The notes: generated by a model from the letters alone, not told the origin. Shown: positions 26,801-37,000, counted from the first letter of the stretch. The stretch: 64,000 nt of DNA from Chitinophaga sp. SYP-B3965 (GCF_009647655.1 NZ_WJFD01000001.1:186001-250000), one strand, 5' to 3'. A program made the numbers and translations.

Positions 26801-27068
26801 TCTGCGGGGCGTAACCAATAAAGGTAACTTCTATCTTGTATGGTCCGCCGGCACGCATGTTAGGGATTGTATAACGGCCATCCGGCTGCGTTGTGGTTCC
26901 GTAAATACTTCCTGTGGGGAGGTGGGTAGCTTTTACTGTGGCTCCGGGTAAACCTTGTCCGTCTTTATCTTTAATTGATCCATTGAGGCTGCTGGTGGTT
27001 ACCTGGGCGAAGGAGATGTTAACACCCAATACTAATAAGCATAATGTGAGTAATTTTCTAAATCCCAT
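23814..27068 (-). CDS. Oar-like TonB-dependent outer-membrane receptor
   Basis: A 1084-residue outer-membrane protein. The ATG at 27068 is preferred over one at 27101 because it starts a clean signal peptide (GFRKLLTLCLLVLGVNISFAQ). A carboxypeptidase-like regulatory domain follows (SLNGSIKDKDGQGLPGATV, about 25-105). Then come a plug domain (NLPSVNRSMQDFARL, IDQFQIVLNPYDVKQSGFAGG) and a C-terminal barrel ending in GIRYSF. The Asn/Gly-rich plug with FAIDGAMANDVFGL is typical of the Oar group, named for a myxobacterial adhesion-related protein. No partner lipoprotein or enzyme is next to it. Substrate unknown. Confidence 0.88.
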   Translation of the reverse strand: MGFRKLLTLCLLVLGVNISFAQVTTSSLNGSIKDKDGQGLPGATVKATHLPTGSIYGTTTQPDGRYTIPNMRAGGPYKIEVTFIGYAPQTFNDVNLQLGVSRKLDAVLEAGSQQLKEVNISGQRGGIINPNNSGTAVSVSRQQIENLPSVNRSMQDFARLSTQANSYSNGGDGSPLGISFGGQNNRYNQFAIDGAMANDVFGLAASGTNGGQAGGNPISIEAIDQFQIVLNPYDVKQSGFAGGGINAITKSGANEFHGAAYYYMQNESFVGKSPNAAKAKYGKFNNDIYGIGIGGPIIKNKLFFYLNAERTKRKSPVDFNPEDPSTGATTFTVADLKSVSDYVSTNFGVDLGGYTNQQKEKESTTFLGRIDWNINSVHKLTLRHSYVDASDIGGTSRSRDVAYFYNNYYKFPSKTHSTTLELNSLFSNKISNELRIGLNIVRDNRQYQGDPFPAVRINVSNGSYNLGAEFSSQVNALKQNIITLTDNVTLYRGKHTITIGTSNDFYNMKNDFMQNAFGNYTFGSLADFLGNAKPTGYQITYTTNDSLAKDGVKFSAMQLSLYGQDEWNVTDNFRLTYGLRVDMPVFPTKPQENPAFATDFPGYSTATLPKTRLLWSPRIGFNWDVRNNAQTQIRGGVGIFTSRLPFVWISNQYNNTGNLYTSVNLSAAAQVPAALRLRYDKNDPFLGQYSAKNIAALGGTITARPTNINLTDKDFKFPQVFKTNLALDQQLPWGVVGTLEANYSRTLNNVIWTNLNTVPSGSTMTLGGKETRPTWVPKTIASGNSYDQVLLLGNTNKGYTYNLSAEFTKSTRNGLFAKIGYSFGESYSLNDGTSSTAGSNWRFPPNTDGLNDLDIGYSKYRMGHRVLGVISQTFKYGKDKKFATTVSLFYNGQSGTPYSWVYFNTVDPTGDDKGSSGNNDQLYIPTAAEVTTMRFDPITKGTGPSAVIITEAQQRIDFEELITNDKYLSAHRGSRAEKYAVRTPFEHVFDFKLAQTIPIIKNHKVELTFDIMNVGNLISNKAGRTYFISNNVATPITFRSNNAGGPFFQYDETRLNDTDGKFTPYFTNNFTSRWRGQLGIRYSF

Positions 27069-27382
27069 AACAAACGGTTTGATGATTCCTGCAAATATCA
27101 AGAAATCCGTGTTTAAAATTTTAACTGGAAATTAACAAATTGTTACAGTTTCAGGATTTCACGCAAATGTAGGATTGTATTGCGTTCCTTATGGATATAA
27201 CTGCTTTTTGGTTTGAAATGTTCAGTACTGACATGATAATTTTCAATATTTCAAATTGAAAAAAGCATTATATGAGGAGTTATACACAACTTACCTTTAG
27301 GATAGCTAAACAGCCCTTCTCTTTAACTACGAATTTTAAAGCGTAACTTTGCACATCTTTTTATTTAACGAGACCATAGATT
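27069..27382. other. Divergent promoter region between Oar-like receptor and ribBA
   Basis: This 314-base AT-rich region contains an exact minus-strand -7 element TACATTTG (27171-27164) for the receptor and an exact plus-strand TAACTTTG (27344-27351) for ribBA. I looked for an FMN riboswitch ahead of ribBA and saw none of its conserved blocks. Confidence 0.4.
27344..27351 (+). promoter_or_regulatory. -7 element of ribBA
   Basis: TAACTTTG matches TAnnTTTG exactly, 31 bases before the ATG at 27383. No clear TTG is found at -33. Confidence 0.45.
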
Positions 27383-28585
27383 ATGTTGGATACAATTGAA
27401 TCCGCCATTGAGGATATAAAGAAAGGAAAACTGGTGATTGTGGTGGATGATGAAGACCGCGAGAACGAAGGGGATTTTATCACAGCCGCCCGGAACGTAA
27501 CACCAGAGATCATCAATTTCATGAGCACCTTCGGCCGTGGGCTTATCTGCGCGCCCCTGGTGGAAGAACGCTGCGAGGAACTGGGGCTGGAACTGATGGT
27601 GAGGGACAATACCGCCCTGCACCAAACGCCATTTACGGTGTCCGTAGACTTACTGGGGCATGGCTGCACTACCGGTATTTCCGCCACAGACCGTTCCAAA
27701 ACGGTTCAGGCGCTCATTAACCCGGACACCCGTCCGGAGGAACTGGGTAAACCGGGTCATATCTTCCCTTTACGGGCCAAACAAGGCGGTGTACTCCGCC
27801 GTACCGGTCACACGGAAGCCACGATAGATCTGGCCCGCCTGGCAGGCTTTGAGCCGGCTGGTGTACTGGTAGAGATCATGAATGAAGATGGCTCCATGGC
27901 CCGCCTGCCGGAACTCCGGGTGATTGCAAAGAAGTTTGATCTGAAGCTTATTTCTATAAAAGACCTGATCGAATACCGTCTCCGCACAGAAACGCTGATA
28001 GAAGAAGAAGTAAGGGTGCAGATGCCTACTAAATTTGGCAACTTTGAACTGGTGGCTTTCAAACAGCTTAATTCAGGGGAAATGCACATGGCCCTGAAAA
28101 AGGGTGATTGGGAATTAGGTGATCCTGTTCTCACACGGGTGCACTCCAGTTGCTTTACCGGGGATATCCTGCATTCTCTGCGCTGCGACTGCGGTGAGCA
28201 ATTACAGGCTGCCATGCAAATGGTGGAAAAAGAAGGGAAAGGACTTATCCTGTATATGAACCAGGAAGGCCGCGGCATTGGCCTGATGAATAAGCTGAAA
28301 GCTTATAAATTACAGGAAGAAGGCCGGGATACGGTAGAAGCTAACCTGGAACTGGGTTTTGGTATGGATGAAAGGGATTACGGGGTGGGAGCACAGATCC
28401 TGCGTCATATGAAAGTCTCTAAGATCCGGCTGATCACTAACAATCCAAAGAAACGGGCTGGGTTAAGAGGATACGGGCTGGAAATAGTAGAGAATGTGGG
28501 GATAGAAGTGTCACCTAATCCGCATAACGAAGTGTACCTGAGAACGAAGAGAGATAAGATGGGGCATGAGATTATGAAGGGGTAA
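27383..28585 (+). CDS. ribBA: Bifunctional DHBP synthase / GTP cyclohydrolase II
   Basis: Catalyses both entry steps of riboflavin synthesis: ribulose 5-phosphate to 3,4-dihydroxy-2-butanone 4-phosphate, and GTP to the pyrimidine precursor. The RibB domain (1-205) has the acidic metal and substrate loop [10 protein letters not shown] (22-31), HGCTTGIS (93-100) and HTEA (143-146). The RibA domain (about 206-400) has the zinc ligands C257, C268 and C270 ([16 protein letters not shown]), NQEGRGIG, and the substrate loop [10 protein letters not shown]. All key residues of both halves are present. It is a single-gene unit. Confidence 0.96.
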   Translation: MLDTIESAIEDIKKGKLVIVVDDEDRENEGDFITAARNVTPEIINFMSTFGRGLICAPLVEERCEELGLELMVRDNTALHQTPFTVSVDLLGHGCTTGISATDRSKTVQALINPDTRPEELGKPGHIFPLRAKQGGVLRRTGHTEATIDLARLAGFEPAGVLVEIMNEDGSMARLPELRVIAKKFDLKLISIKDLIEYRLRTETLIEEEVRVQMPTKFGNFELVAFKQLNSGEMHMALKKGDWELGDPVLTRVHSSCFTGDILHSLRCDCGEQLQAAMQMVEKEGKGLILYMNQEGRGIGLMNKLKAYKLQEEGRDTVEANLELGFGMDERDYGVGAQILRHMKVSKIRLITNNPKKRAGLRGYGLEIVENVGIEVSPNPHNEVYLRTKRDKMGHEIMKG

Positions 28586-28738
28586 GAGGGGGATTTGTGC
28601 CAGACTTTCCTGCCATAATAGCTGAAATGAAAGATCAAAATGGCAGCGGGTGGGGGTTAGTACGGGATGGATACGGGATTGATACGGGATTGCCCCGGGA
28701 TTGGTACGGGATTACTAAGGGAATAACCTTTAAATTAT
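28586..28738. other. ribBA 3' region with an inverted repeat
   Basis: Holds a 7-bp inverted repeat CTGCCAT/ATGGCAG (28610-28616 and 28640-28646) directly before the 11-bp tandem repeat listed separately. No gene seen. Confidence 0.35.
28661..28726. repeat. Six tandem 11-bp units (TACGGGATTGA-like)
   Basis: Six consecutive 11-base units start at 28661, 28672, 28683, 28694, 28705 and 28716. They read TACGGGATGGA, TACGGGATTGA, TACGGGATTGC, CCCGGGATTGG, TACGGGATTAC and TAAGGGAATAA. The GGGAT core is kept in five of six, and the last unit is the most diverged. The period is close to one turn of DNA, so all copies face the same side of the helix. Confidence 0.9.
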
Positions 28739-28777
28739 AAAAGGAAGTCTTTGTAAAAAGGGCTTCCTTATTTTTTA
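28739..28777. terminator. Bidirectional terminator between ribBA and the TamB-like gene
   Basis: AAGGAAG (28741-28747) pairs with CTTCCTT (28763-28769), with flanking A/T tracts. It overlaps the stop codon of the TamB-like gene. Confidence 0.65.
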
Positions 28778-31700
28778 TTGTTTAGGCTGTCCTGTTCCTC
28801 CCTGCGTATAGCAGCTGCCCGCCGCAGGCTGTCTCCCAGTAATCTTTGTGTTCTGCCCTGGAATAGTTCCTTCAGCACATTATATTCCCGCACATAGGAG
28901 AGTCCTAAACCACTGCGGGTACGGTTGTACAGGTAGTACGCGTCATAATCCGTTTTACTGAAGGCATTGATCCGCACCCTGCCGTCCGGGGTAAGCAGGT
29001 ATTCCATTCTAAAGTCCCCTGCAATGTTCTGGGAAGAGGATGTTGTGGACACACGGCCCCAGTCATAGTCGCCACCTACATATAGCTGAATGCGGTTATT
29101 ATAGAAGTTTTTAGTGATCCCTGCGCTTACGAGGTTCCGGTCAAAGGTGTTGCTTACGTTGGTGTTGAAATTGTACGCCGTATAATTCACGTTAAAACCA
29201 ATACCTGCATTCTTCAGAAAAGTACTGGAGAAGTTATTCAGGATAGCGGTGGCCTGGGCACTCAGTGCCTGACCCACACTGTTTTTACCAGTGATAGCAA
29301 TGTTTGCGCCGCCGCCGTCCGGTGGCTGGAACTGGCCCGCAGCCAGCAGGAAGTAGATCTGGTATAAAGCCTGATTCTGGTCCAGGTTTATTTCCTTTAG
29401 CCGGGAGGCAATGGCACTTTCATATGCCAGGGAACCTACATCGGGTAAAGTGATCTCATAATTTACATTGGGTTGCAGGAGGGAGCCGCGGAGGAAAAGG
29501 AGGATATCCACCCGTTCCGGCCGGTTCAGTTTATCCTCTTGCCTGCTGCTGCTGTTCCCGCCGTATTGCGCATCGGTAGATAAATTATAAAGGCTCACCT
29601 TTGGCAGTGAATATTTAGCGGTGATATTCAGCTTTGCTTCTGCGGGATCACCATTCCAGGTGATGGTACTGTTCTTGTCAATATCAAATTTCCAGTTGGC
29701 GAACCTTTCAAAAGAGAAGTTATAGATCCCTTTGTTGATGATGTAATTGCCGTACATGGTGAAGTCTCCATCCAGGTTCACGTTGATGGTGAGATTACCG
29801 GTACCGTTTGCAGAGATCACATCATTGGTGGTAGCGTCCAGGATCACATCTATCTCTGCGTCCGGGTTCGCTGCAATGTCCATCTTCACATTCAGTTTTA
29901 TATCACTTTTCTTTTTAGGTTCTTCTGTGATGGTACCATATTGTTTGAAGCGGATGTAATCCCTTTTACCAATATCCTTGCTGTCTGAAATAGGCAGGTA
30001 GAAGTGGGTGCCGCGCAGCGGACGGGCCAGTACGCGCAGTTCCAGGTTGTTTAAAGGCCCGGTGAAATATACGCGGCCATTTGCCAGCACATCGCCATAA
30101 TATAAATTGTTATCTGCTGCGCCTGTGTTGAGGAACAGGAATTTGTCCGACTGTACATCGAACTCAAAATTCATATCATAGAAGTTCTGATGACTGATAA
30201 AGCCATTCACTTTCGCAGGGTTGTTGTATTTATCATACATCGTGAAGGGATGCATTTCAATCAGGTTATCATCCATGTTATGCACATGCAGTAAAGGGAT
30301 CTTGTAGTAAGTGCCCAGGTAGTTCACTTTCAGGCCAATGTTCTCCACCTTTACGGAACCGCGGAAAGAAGGTTTATCTGTTGTGCCTGTTACAGTCACT
30401 TTTCCGGTAGCTGTTCCGGAGAGATTACTTACATAGGCGCCCAGGTATTTTTCCAGCAGGCTGATGGATGCTTTGTTGAGATCTGCGGTAGCATCCAGCA
30501 CCTTGTTGGAGTCAGATACACCTACGCTGCCTTTGGCCTGGAAACTGGCCAGTTCGTTATTGGAACTTACATCAAAAGTGACGAGGCCCGTGGGATTATC
30601 GTAACTGCCTTTGAGATCTACCAGGCCCAGGGAATCGTTATCTATGCGCAGCTGGCTGGCTTTCAGATCTGCGTTTATACCCAGCTTTGCAAACGGATCA
30701 TCTACATTGATGGTGCCGTTGGCTAAACCTTCTATGCGGGTATCTGTAATGCCCACAGGGATCACATCTGCCAGGTTGAGGTCTTTGAGGTTGATGATAA
30801 AACGGGAGTCATCCGGGTTGTGTTCATTCGTTTGAATGGTGATGCTTTGTGCGTTCCGGGAAATGCGCAGGTTCTGCACTGTGAGGAAGTGGGTGCTCCA
30901 ATATACTTCGTTACCCGGCGTCATACTCCATTGTTTGCCGTTCACGGTGAAGCTGCTGTTCAGGAAATTCACTTTCACACCATCACCTACTGTTACCACC
31001 CTGGCATAGAAGCCATCCAGCGAAGTAGTATCCTCTGCTTTGAGGTCTATTTTCACATAAGAGGTATCCCTGCCGGAACTAGCCAGGATCAGGGGATTGG
31101 TGAATATCGTACTGTCATTATATAAAACCTGTCCGATGCTGGTGCTTACGTTGATCTTGTTAAAATCTCCATTGGCTTTAAGTATCAGGTTGCGCACTCC
31201 TATATCTGTATAAGCAGCATAAGGGATGGCTGCATTTAAAGTTACCTGGCCGGAGAGGGTGTTCAGGGCGCCGGATACCTGTGTGCCATCCAGCCCTTTG
31301 ATATCATTGGTAAATGCCCGCAGTAATTTATCTACTTCTCCAAATTCGAAGGAGAAGGTAAAGTCCTGCCCCGCATTGGCCATGGGGGGAGATGTAAAGA
31401 AGCTGGGGTAATATTTATTCAGGAATAATTTAAAGGCGTTGGGTAATTCCATGAAGCTGTAGGTACCCTGTACATAACCGTTCACTTCATTCCCTTTGAT
31501 CCGTAATGTTTTCAGGTTGTTCTCTATGTTGGTGATCACAGAGAGGGAGTCAAATTCTACCCTGCTTTTATTTTTGAAGAGGGACACGTCGTAGAGGCGC
31601 GCGATCCCATCAAAGTTATCGATGTTGCTACCTGCAAAGTTTAGATCTGCTTTGGCCTGCAGGGTGATGGAATCATTCGTGAGGTGCAGGGCTTTGAGAT

Positions 31701-33549
31701 CGCTGTTGCGTATTTCAGAATAGAACTTAAAGATAGGGAGGCGGCTGTTAAAATCGATGGTCCCTGCAAAGTCCATGTCCAGGTTGGGATCATTCACGGT
31801 GAGGGAGCCATTGAAGAATTTCTTATTCATTTCGCCAGCGGTTTTCAGATTCTGGTATTCATAACCTCTGAGCCCTATCTTCTGAATGTCTGCATCCACC
31901 GCAGCCTTGAGGGTCTTAAAGTTGAAACCTTCTCCTTTCACTTTGGCTGTCATGGTTACGTTGGATACGATCTCATTATCCAGCAGCATGCCCACATTGA
32001 AGTTATCCGCGGTAAGGCTTCCTGAATAGATAGGAACATCCTTGCTGGTCTTGAAGTTCAGATCCGAACTGAGGTTGCCCATATTGGTCTGGAACTTACC
32101 ATAGGCTACGAAGTCATTCACGAGCCCCAGGAAAGAACCCTGGAAGGCGAGAGTGGTGATCAGGTCTGTACGAACGGCTCCTACCGTTTTAAGAACAGGA
32201 AGGAACTGCCGGAGGTCCTGCCCGCTGGTGATCAGTTCCTGCGCCGTGAAATCAATGTATGTTTCATAAATGTAGGGCAGGCCCCGCATATTCACATTGC
32301 CTTTGAAGCGGGTGTTGTTGCCGCCTTTTACATTCAGGCTGTCTGCAGAAAGCCGGCTAACGGGGCCGTCTACACGGCCGCTGATAAGTAGTTCCGTATT
32401 CCAGTCGGCGAGGGGTGGTGCAAAAAAAGCAATATCGTCTGAAGAGAGGTGTGTGTCGTGAAATCTTGCCCGCATGGTCACCGCGTTCACATAATCACTC
32501 ATGTCGCTGAGGTCCTCGTACTGCATGGTGTAATAATCCTGCAGGTGACTGTTATTGGTCACGAGGTCCAGTTTGGTGAATTCCATTTCTACCGGCGACA
32601 TTTTAAAACGGCTCTTGAGCTGTTTCACCTCAAACCCGCTGCGCTCTTTGGTGGAGAGTTTCAGGTCCGCATAAATGCTGTCCTTTACCAGGGTGCTGTT
32701 GGAAAGGGAGAGATTGATCTCTCCGAAGCGGATATGAGAAGGGTCAAATTCTCCGGGGGAGGAGGGAATGGAGTCCGAGAGGTTGTCCACGCCCAACAGG
32801 CCGTCATTTATGTTCAGTGATCTTACGATCAGTTTCCAGTTATCTGCATTCCAGCGGAGGGGCACCGGTTTCAGTGTGTCTATGGGTACGCGGGGTGTTT
32901 GTACCAGGCTCGTCCTTTTCTTCCTTAGAGGGGAAGCAGGGTAGCTGCTCACAATGAAAATGGGTTTATCCAGCAGTAATTGATTGATGAGTACGTCGTG
33001 TGCGCGGAGGTCCAGCCGTTCGGCATCCAGGTAGATGCGATCGGCTGCTACCCGCATGTCTTCTCCCACCCATTTGTCTATGATATTAAAGCTCACCTTG
33101 CGGAGGTCTACTTTCTTGAGGTCCAGGGAGATACCGGATTTTTTGGTGGTTTTAGGCTGGGGAGAGGGGCTGCCGCCGAATTCGTCTATGATGAACTGGT
33201 AGTTCCAGAGGGAATCATTCCGGGGGCGGATCAGGTTGATCTTTGCATTTTCCAGGCCCACGAATTTGAGGATGGGTTTTTCCTGGATGAAGAACCAGTC
33301 TGTGATCCTTACCTGCAGGGCCCCGGCATACAGCAGGGTATCTTTATGATGATCTTCAATGAAAATACCTTCCAGGCGCATGCTGTTAAACAGCCGGAAG
33401 TTGACGTGATCGATCTCCACCCTTGTGTTCAACTGTTTGGAAATCCGCTGCGCAACCTGCTGTACAAGCACGTTCTGTACTGCAGGAATGTTGATAAGGA
33501 TGCTGACCAATAACAAGATACCCAGCAGGGTCAGCAGGGTAATGGTCAA
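28768..33549 (-). CDS. Very large TamB-domain (DUF490) envelope protein
   Basis: TamB/AsmA-like proteins bridge the periplasm and move phospholipids, or help outer-membrane protein assembly. The 1593-residue product has an N-terminal membrane anchor (ITLLTLLGILLLVSILINIP) and AsmA-like repeats. The C-terminal TamB domain is recognisable from LNLTVNVD-like segments through NYEITLPDVGS (about 1395) to the end. A Lys/Asn tail closes it. No ATG or GTG lies in frame between the upstream stop and the TTG at 33549. A strong promoter at 33590-33620 puts the RNA start near 33583, so translation must begin downstream of that point. The TTG fits. Confidence 0.85.
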   Translation of the reverse strand: MTITLLTLLGILLLVSILINIPAVQNVLVQQVAQRISKQLNTRVEIDHVNFRLFNSMRLEGIFIEDHHKDTLLYAGALQVRITDWFFIQEKPILKFVGLENAKINLIRPRNDSLWNYQFIIDEFGGSPSPQPKTTKKSGISLDLKKVDLRKVSFNIIDKWVGEDMRVAADRIYLDAERLDLRAHDVLINQLLLDKPIFIVSSYPASPLRKKRTSLVQTPRVPIDTLKPVPLRWNADNWKLIVRSLNINDGLLGVDNLSDSIPSSPGEFDPSHIRFGEINLSLSNSTLVKDSIYADLKLSTKERSGFEVKQLKSRFKMSPVEMEFTKLDLVTNNSHLQDYYTMQYEDLSDMSDYVNAVTMRARFHDTHLSSDDIAFFAPPLADWNTELLISGRVDGPVSRLSADSLNVKGGNNTRFKGNVNMRGLPYIYETYIDFTAQELITSGQDLRQFLPVLKTVGAVRTDLITTLAFQGSFLGLVNDFVAYGKFQTNMGNLSSDLNFKTSKDVPIYSGSLTADNFNVGMLLDNEIVSNVTMTAKVKGEGFNFKTLKAAVDADIQKIGLRGYEYQNLKTAGEMNKKFFNGSLTVNDPNLDMDFAGTIDFNSRLPIFKFYSEIRNSDLKALHLTNDSITLQAKADLNFAGSNIDNFDGIARLYDVSLFKNKSRVEFDSLSVITNIENNLKTLRIKGNEVNGYVQGTYSFMELPNAFKLFLNKYYPSFFTSPPMANAGQDFTFSFEFGEVDKLLRAFTNDIKGLDGTQVSGALNTLSGQVTLNAAIPYAAYTDIGVRNLILKANGDFNKINVSTSIGQVLYNDSTIFTNPLILASSGRDTSYVKIDLKAEDTTSLDGFYARVVTVGDGVKVNFLNSSFTVNGKQWSMTPGNEVYWSTHFLTVQNLRISRNAQSITIQTNEHNPDDSRFIINLKDLNLADVIPVGITDTRIEGLANGTINVDDPFAKLGINADLKASQLRIDNDSLGLVDLKGSYDNPTGLVTFDVSSNNELASFQAKGSVGVSDSNKVLDATADLNKASISLLEKYLGAYVSNLSGTATGKVTVTGTTDKPSFRGSVKVENIGLKVNYLGTYYKIPLLHVHNMDDNLIEMHPFTMYDKYNNPAKVNGFISHQNFYDMNFEFDVQSDKFLFLNTGAADNNLYYGDVLANGRVYFTGPLNNLELRVLARPLRGTHFYLPISDSKDIGKRDYIRFKQYGTITEEPKKKSDIKLNVKMDIAANPDAEIDVILDATTNDVISANGTGNLTINVNLDGDFTMYGNYIINKGIYNFSFERFANWKFDIDKNSTITWNGDPAEAKLNITAKYSLPKVSLYNLSTDAQYGGNSSSRQEDKLNRPERVDILLFLRGSLLQPNVNYEITLPDVGSLAYESAIASRLKEINLDQNQALYQIYFLLAAGQFQPPDGGGANIAITGKNSVGQALSAQATAILNNFSSTFLKNAGIGFNVNYTAYNFNTNVSNTFDRNLVSAGITKNFYNNRIQLYVGGDYDWGRVSTTSSSQNIAGDFRMEYLLTPDGRVRINAFSKTDYDAYYLYNRTRSGLGLSYVREYNVLKELFQGRTQRLLGDSLRRAAAIRREEQDSLNNKK

Positions 33550-33589
33550 TATTTTACGTGCTTTTCTCAGTGAACTCCGATTTATCCGA

Positions 33590-33620
33590 CAAAAGTAGTC
33601 ATTCGCAAAATGTTTGCCAA
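33590..33620 (-). promoter_or_regulatory. Promoter of the TamB-like gene
   Basis: TTG (33620-33618), exactly 20 bases, then the exact -7 element TACTTTTG (33597-33590). It is the best match to the Bacteroidota promoter consensus in the window. Confidence 0.7.
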
Positions 33621-33797
33621 TTGAATATGGCGCTTGAGAAGCGTTTTACGTAGTTATGCGGTTGCAGTGTAGCCAATACCGTGAGTATTCCTGCCGGGTG
33701 TTGCAAATATCCCTGACCCTCCTAAAGCCCTCTTGTGTGTCTTCTCTACGAAAAGTCCGTGTCATGCCATTGTCAGTAGGGAGTAATAGGTATGGTG

Positions 33798-33869
33798 TAA
33801 TATTAACGTTTGCTGATACAATCATGTTTGTTATGCGCGTTGCATTAACATTTGATAATGTTAATATTA
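33798..33869. repeat. Nested AT-rich inverted repeats, possible operator
   Basis: ATTAACATT-TGAT-AATGTTAAT (33844-33865) is a 9-bp perfect inverted repeat. An outer pair, TAATATTAAC (33798-33807) and GTTAATATTA (33860-33869), is also perfect and overlaps it, so two alternative pairings exist. It lies about 220 bases before the SusC start. Confidence 0.5.
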
Positions 33870-34087
33870 TATAATTGAATGGCTGTCAAATAGATACTGG
33901 TGTATAACATTTAATTCAGCCCGATTCATTCAATTGTAATAGAAGTATCACTATTATCTCCTTACATTTTTAACAAAAATTTAAAGATTCTACCTTTCCC
34001 TTGAATAGTTTGTAAGAAAGCACGATAAGCATTATAGGATAAGCATCAAATACTAGTAACCAACAATCATTTTATCAATTCAAATCT

Positions 34088-37000
34088 ATGACCAAGAAGC
34101 TACTCTTGTTGTGGGTCATGCTATGCATTGCTATGTTCAATGCTGCAGCCCAAGGTCGCCAGGTTACCGGAACAGTGAAGGATAAAGACGGGGTGTCACT
34201 CCCCGGCGTATCTATTCGTGAAGCGGGAACGAACAATGGCACCGCCTCCGGTACGGACGGCAAATTCTCTCTTACCTTAAAAGGAACAAATCCCAGCCTT
34301 GAACTGACTTACATGGGTTACACCAAGATCACCCTGAAAACAGATTCCCGCAATGACTACACTTTTGTTATGCAGTCTGATGCACAGCAATTGAAGGATG
34401 TGGTGATCACGGGGTATGAATCTAAAAAGCGGAAAACGCTCACCACTTCGGTAACGCGGCTGGATGCGGATGAGATCCAGAATATCCCGGCAGCCAGTGT
34501 GGTGAACCTGTTGCAGGGCCGTGTAGCTGGTTTGGCCGTGGTGAACAATTCCGGAGCGCCTGGTATTGGTGCACCGGTATTTATCAGGGGAAATGCCAGC
34601 GTGGCCAGCAGTTTCTCTGATAACCGTATTTACAGTGATCCGCTGTTTGTGGTGGATGGGATCATTATTCCTCCGGACAGGGCTTCTGCAAAAGGGTTCT
34701 CTGTGAATGCGCTGGGCTCGGGTAACAGTCCAATCTCCTGGTTAAACCCCAGTGATATTGAATCTATAGACGTATTGAAAGATGCCGCTGCCGCTGCTGT
34801 ATATGGTTCCCGTGGTGCAAACGGTGTTATCATCATCAAAACAAAAACGGCCAAGTCCGGTAAACCGAAGGTAGATCTGAGAGCTTATACGGGTATCACT
34901 TTTACACCTTCTCTTTTCCCTATCCTGGGTGGTAAGGCAGAGAGCGATGCAAAAACGGATATATGGAACCGCTTTGCTCCTTATGATCAAAGAATGAGCG
35001 GCATGCCTATTCAGATGACGGACAGTTTGAATCCTTATTTCAATAATTCTACTGACTGGCAGAGCCTTTATTTCAGAACAGGGAAGATCCAGAATTATGA
35101 TGCCAGTATCCAGGCAGGTAATGAAATGGGTAACTATCGCATAGGTGCCGGTTATTACAGTGAAGACGGGATTGTACTGAACACGGGCTTTAAACGTTAT
35201 ACGGCCAACTTTACAGGTCGTTTGCTACCCAACAAAAAAACAACCATCCTCATGCAGACTTACCTGGGCCGTACAGACCGTTCCCGTGGTAACAGCAAGA
35301 ACGGGCAGGGGATCAATGCACAGGGGATCTGGAGTATTCCTTCTTCTGTTTATTCCATACCAGGTAAAAATCCGGCCGGCGGTAGTTTGCTGGATGCGTT
35401 CTCCAAGAACCGCGATAAGAACTATACCAACAGTATTAACACCAGCCTTCAGCTGATGTATGCTATCACACCGGAACTCATGTTCACGTCTACAGGTTCA
35501 TTGAGTTATGCAAATGATAAACGTGATTATTTCTATGCGGCCGTAGCCAACAACGGTTCAGCAGATGCAGGTGAGTACAATGCTATCAATAACAGTTATA
35601 CGATCACCAACCAGTTATCCTATAGCCACAATACAAAAAATAATGACCACAACTTCGGTGCTTTCCTGGTGCAGGAGTTTAATAAGAATACGTTAGAAGT
35701 TACACAGATCGATGCAAAGAAAGGCCCGCTGGACCCTATTCAGATCATCCAGGGATACAGCCCAAGGAACACTGTTACCAAAACAGGATATGGCGCTAAC
35801 GCTACTTCTTCTGTATTAGGTAAAGTGAACTATGGTTTCCGTGAAAAATACCTCGTAGATGCATCTTTACGTGCGGATGGTTCTTCCAAGCTGGCCAGCA
35901 ATAACAGGTGGGGATATTTCCCAACCGTTTCTGCGGCATGGCGTATTGCTGAAGAGCCTTTCGTAAAGAATAACCTGCCATGGCTGAATGAAGCGAAGGT
36001 GCGTTTGAGCTGGGGTAAAAATGCTAATCAGTACGTGGAGAACTTTGCCAGTGTGAATGCCTTAACGGGTTCTGCTGGTGGTTTTGACGAACCTTCTGAT
36101 CTGTATGTAAGCACTTACGGCGGTTCACCTGTTGCTGTGCAGAATTTTGCGCAGATGCAGAATAAAGACCTGAGATGGGAGTACTCAGACCAGACTAACC
36201 TTGGTATTGAACTGAGCACTTTTAAAGGCCGTGTAAGCCTGATCGCTGATCTGTATCAACGTTATACAGAAGGTGGTACTTATGATGAGCAATTACCTAC
36301 CAGCGCTGGTTACAGCATTATTAAGAAAAATGGTATTGATGTACTGAACAAGGGTTTTGAAATGACCCTGAGTGTGGATGTACTGGGTAAAAATAAACTG
36401 GGCCTTGGCTGGACCACCCGTTTCATGCTGGCCAAGAATGTAAATAAAGTAGCAAAGCTGCCCAACAACAACCGTCCTTTCTTCGTGGATAACGTAACCA
36501 TGGTGAAAGTGGGCAGTGCGCCATATGGTTATGTGTTCATGGTAAGTGATGGTGTATGGCAGACTGATGCGGAAGTACCGGTTGATCCTTTTACCGGCAA
36601 GAAATTATTCTTCGATTATGGTTACCTGCCTTATCGTGCAGGTTCTCCCAGGTTCCTGGACCTGAACGGAGATTACAAGATCAATGACCTGAACGGTGAT
36701 GGTGCGCGTGAAGTGAACGACCGTTTATGGGTAGGAGATCCAACGCCGAAGATCGAAGGCGGATGGGTGAACACCCTTACATGGAAAGGTTTCACGGTGG
36801 ATATGATGTTCAACTTCAAGTTAGGGGTGAAAGTAGTGAACTCTGCTATGCAGCGTTACTGGAACTCTGTGAAGGTACAAGGTGGTGGTGGCCAGTTCCC
36901 GAACTATACCAAACAGGAATATTTTAACGGAGACTCCCAGGACTGGGGTGGTATTCCTCCCACCGATTACTATGACATCTTTGGTTTTGCACCCGGCGAT

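Larger units (their letters stand above)
33550..34087. other. Divergent intergenic region upstream of the SusC operon
   Basis: This 538-base interval holds the TamB promoter (listed) and an AT-rich area with nested inverted repeats (listed), then about 220 bases of AT-rich leader before susC. A weak 72-codon plus-strand frame at 33656-33874 is not convincing. I see no ECF sigma or anti-sigma gene, which often accompany such operons. Confidence 0.4.

Noticed and set aside
27069..27382. FMN riboswitch ahead of ribBA
   Set aside because: The conserved multi-helix blocks of the RFN element are not present. Only a promoter-like element is seen.
28661..28726. Iteron origin or plasmid-like replication site
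   Set aside because: Six 11-bp units resemble iterons in form, but there is no replication initiator gene, DnaA box cluster or partition gene nearby. The location is an ordinary gene 3' end.
33656..33874. 72-codon frame in the gap before SusC
   Set aside because: No ribosome binding site, no similarity that I recognise, and it runs through the inverted repeats.
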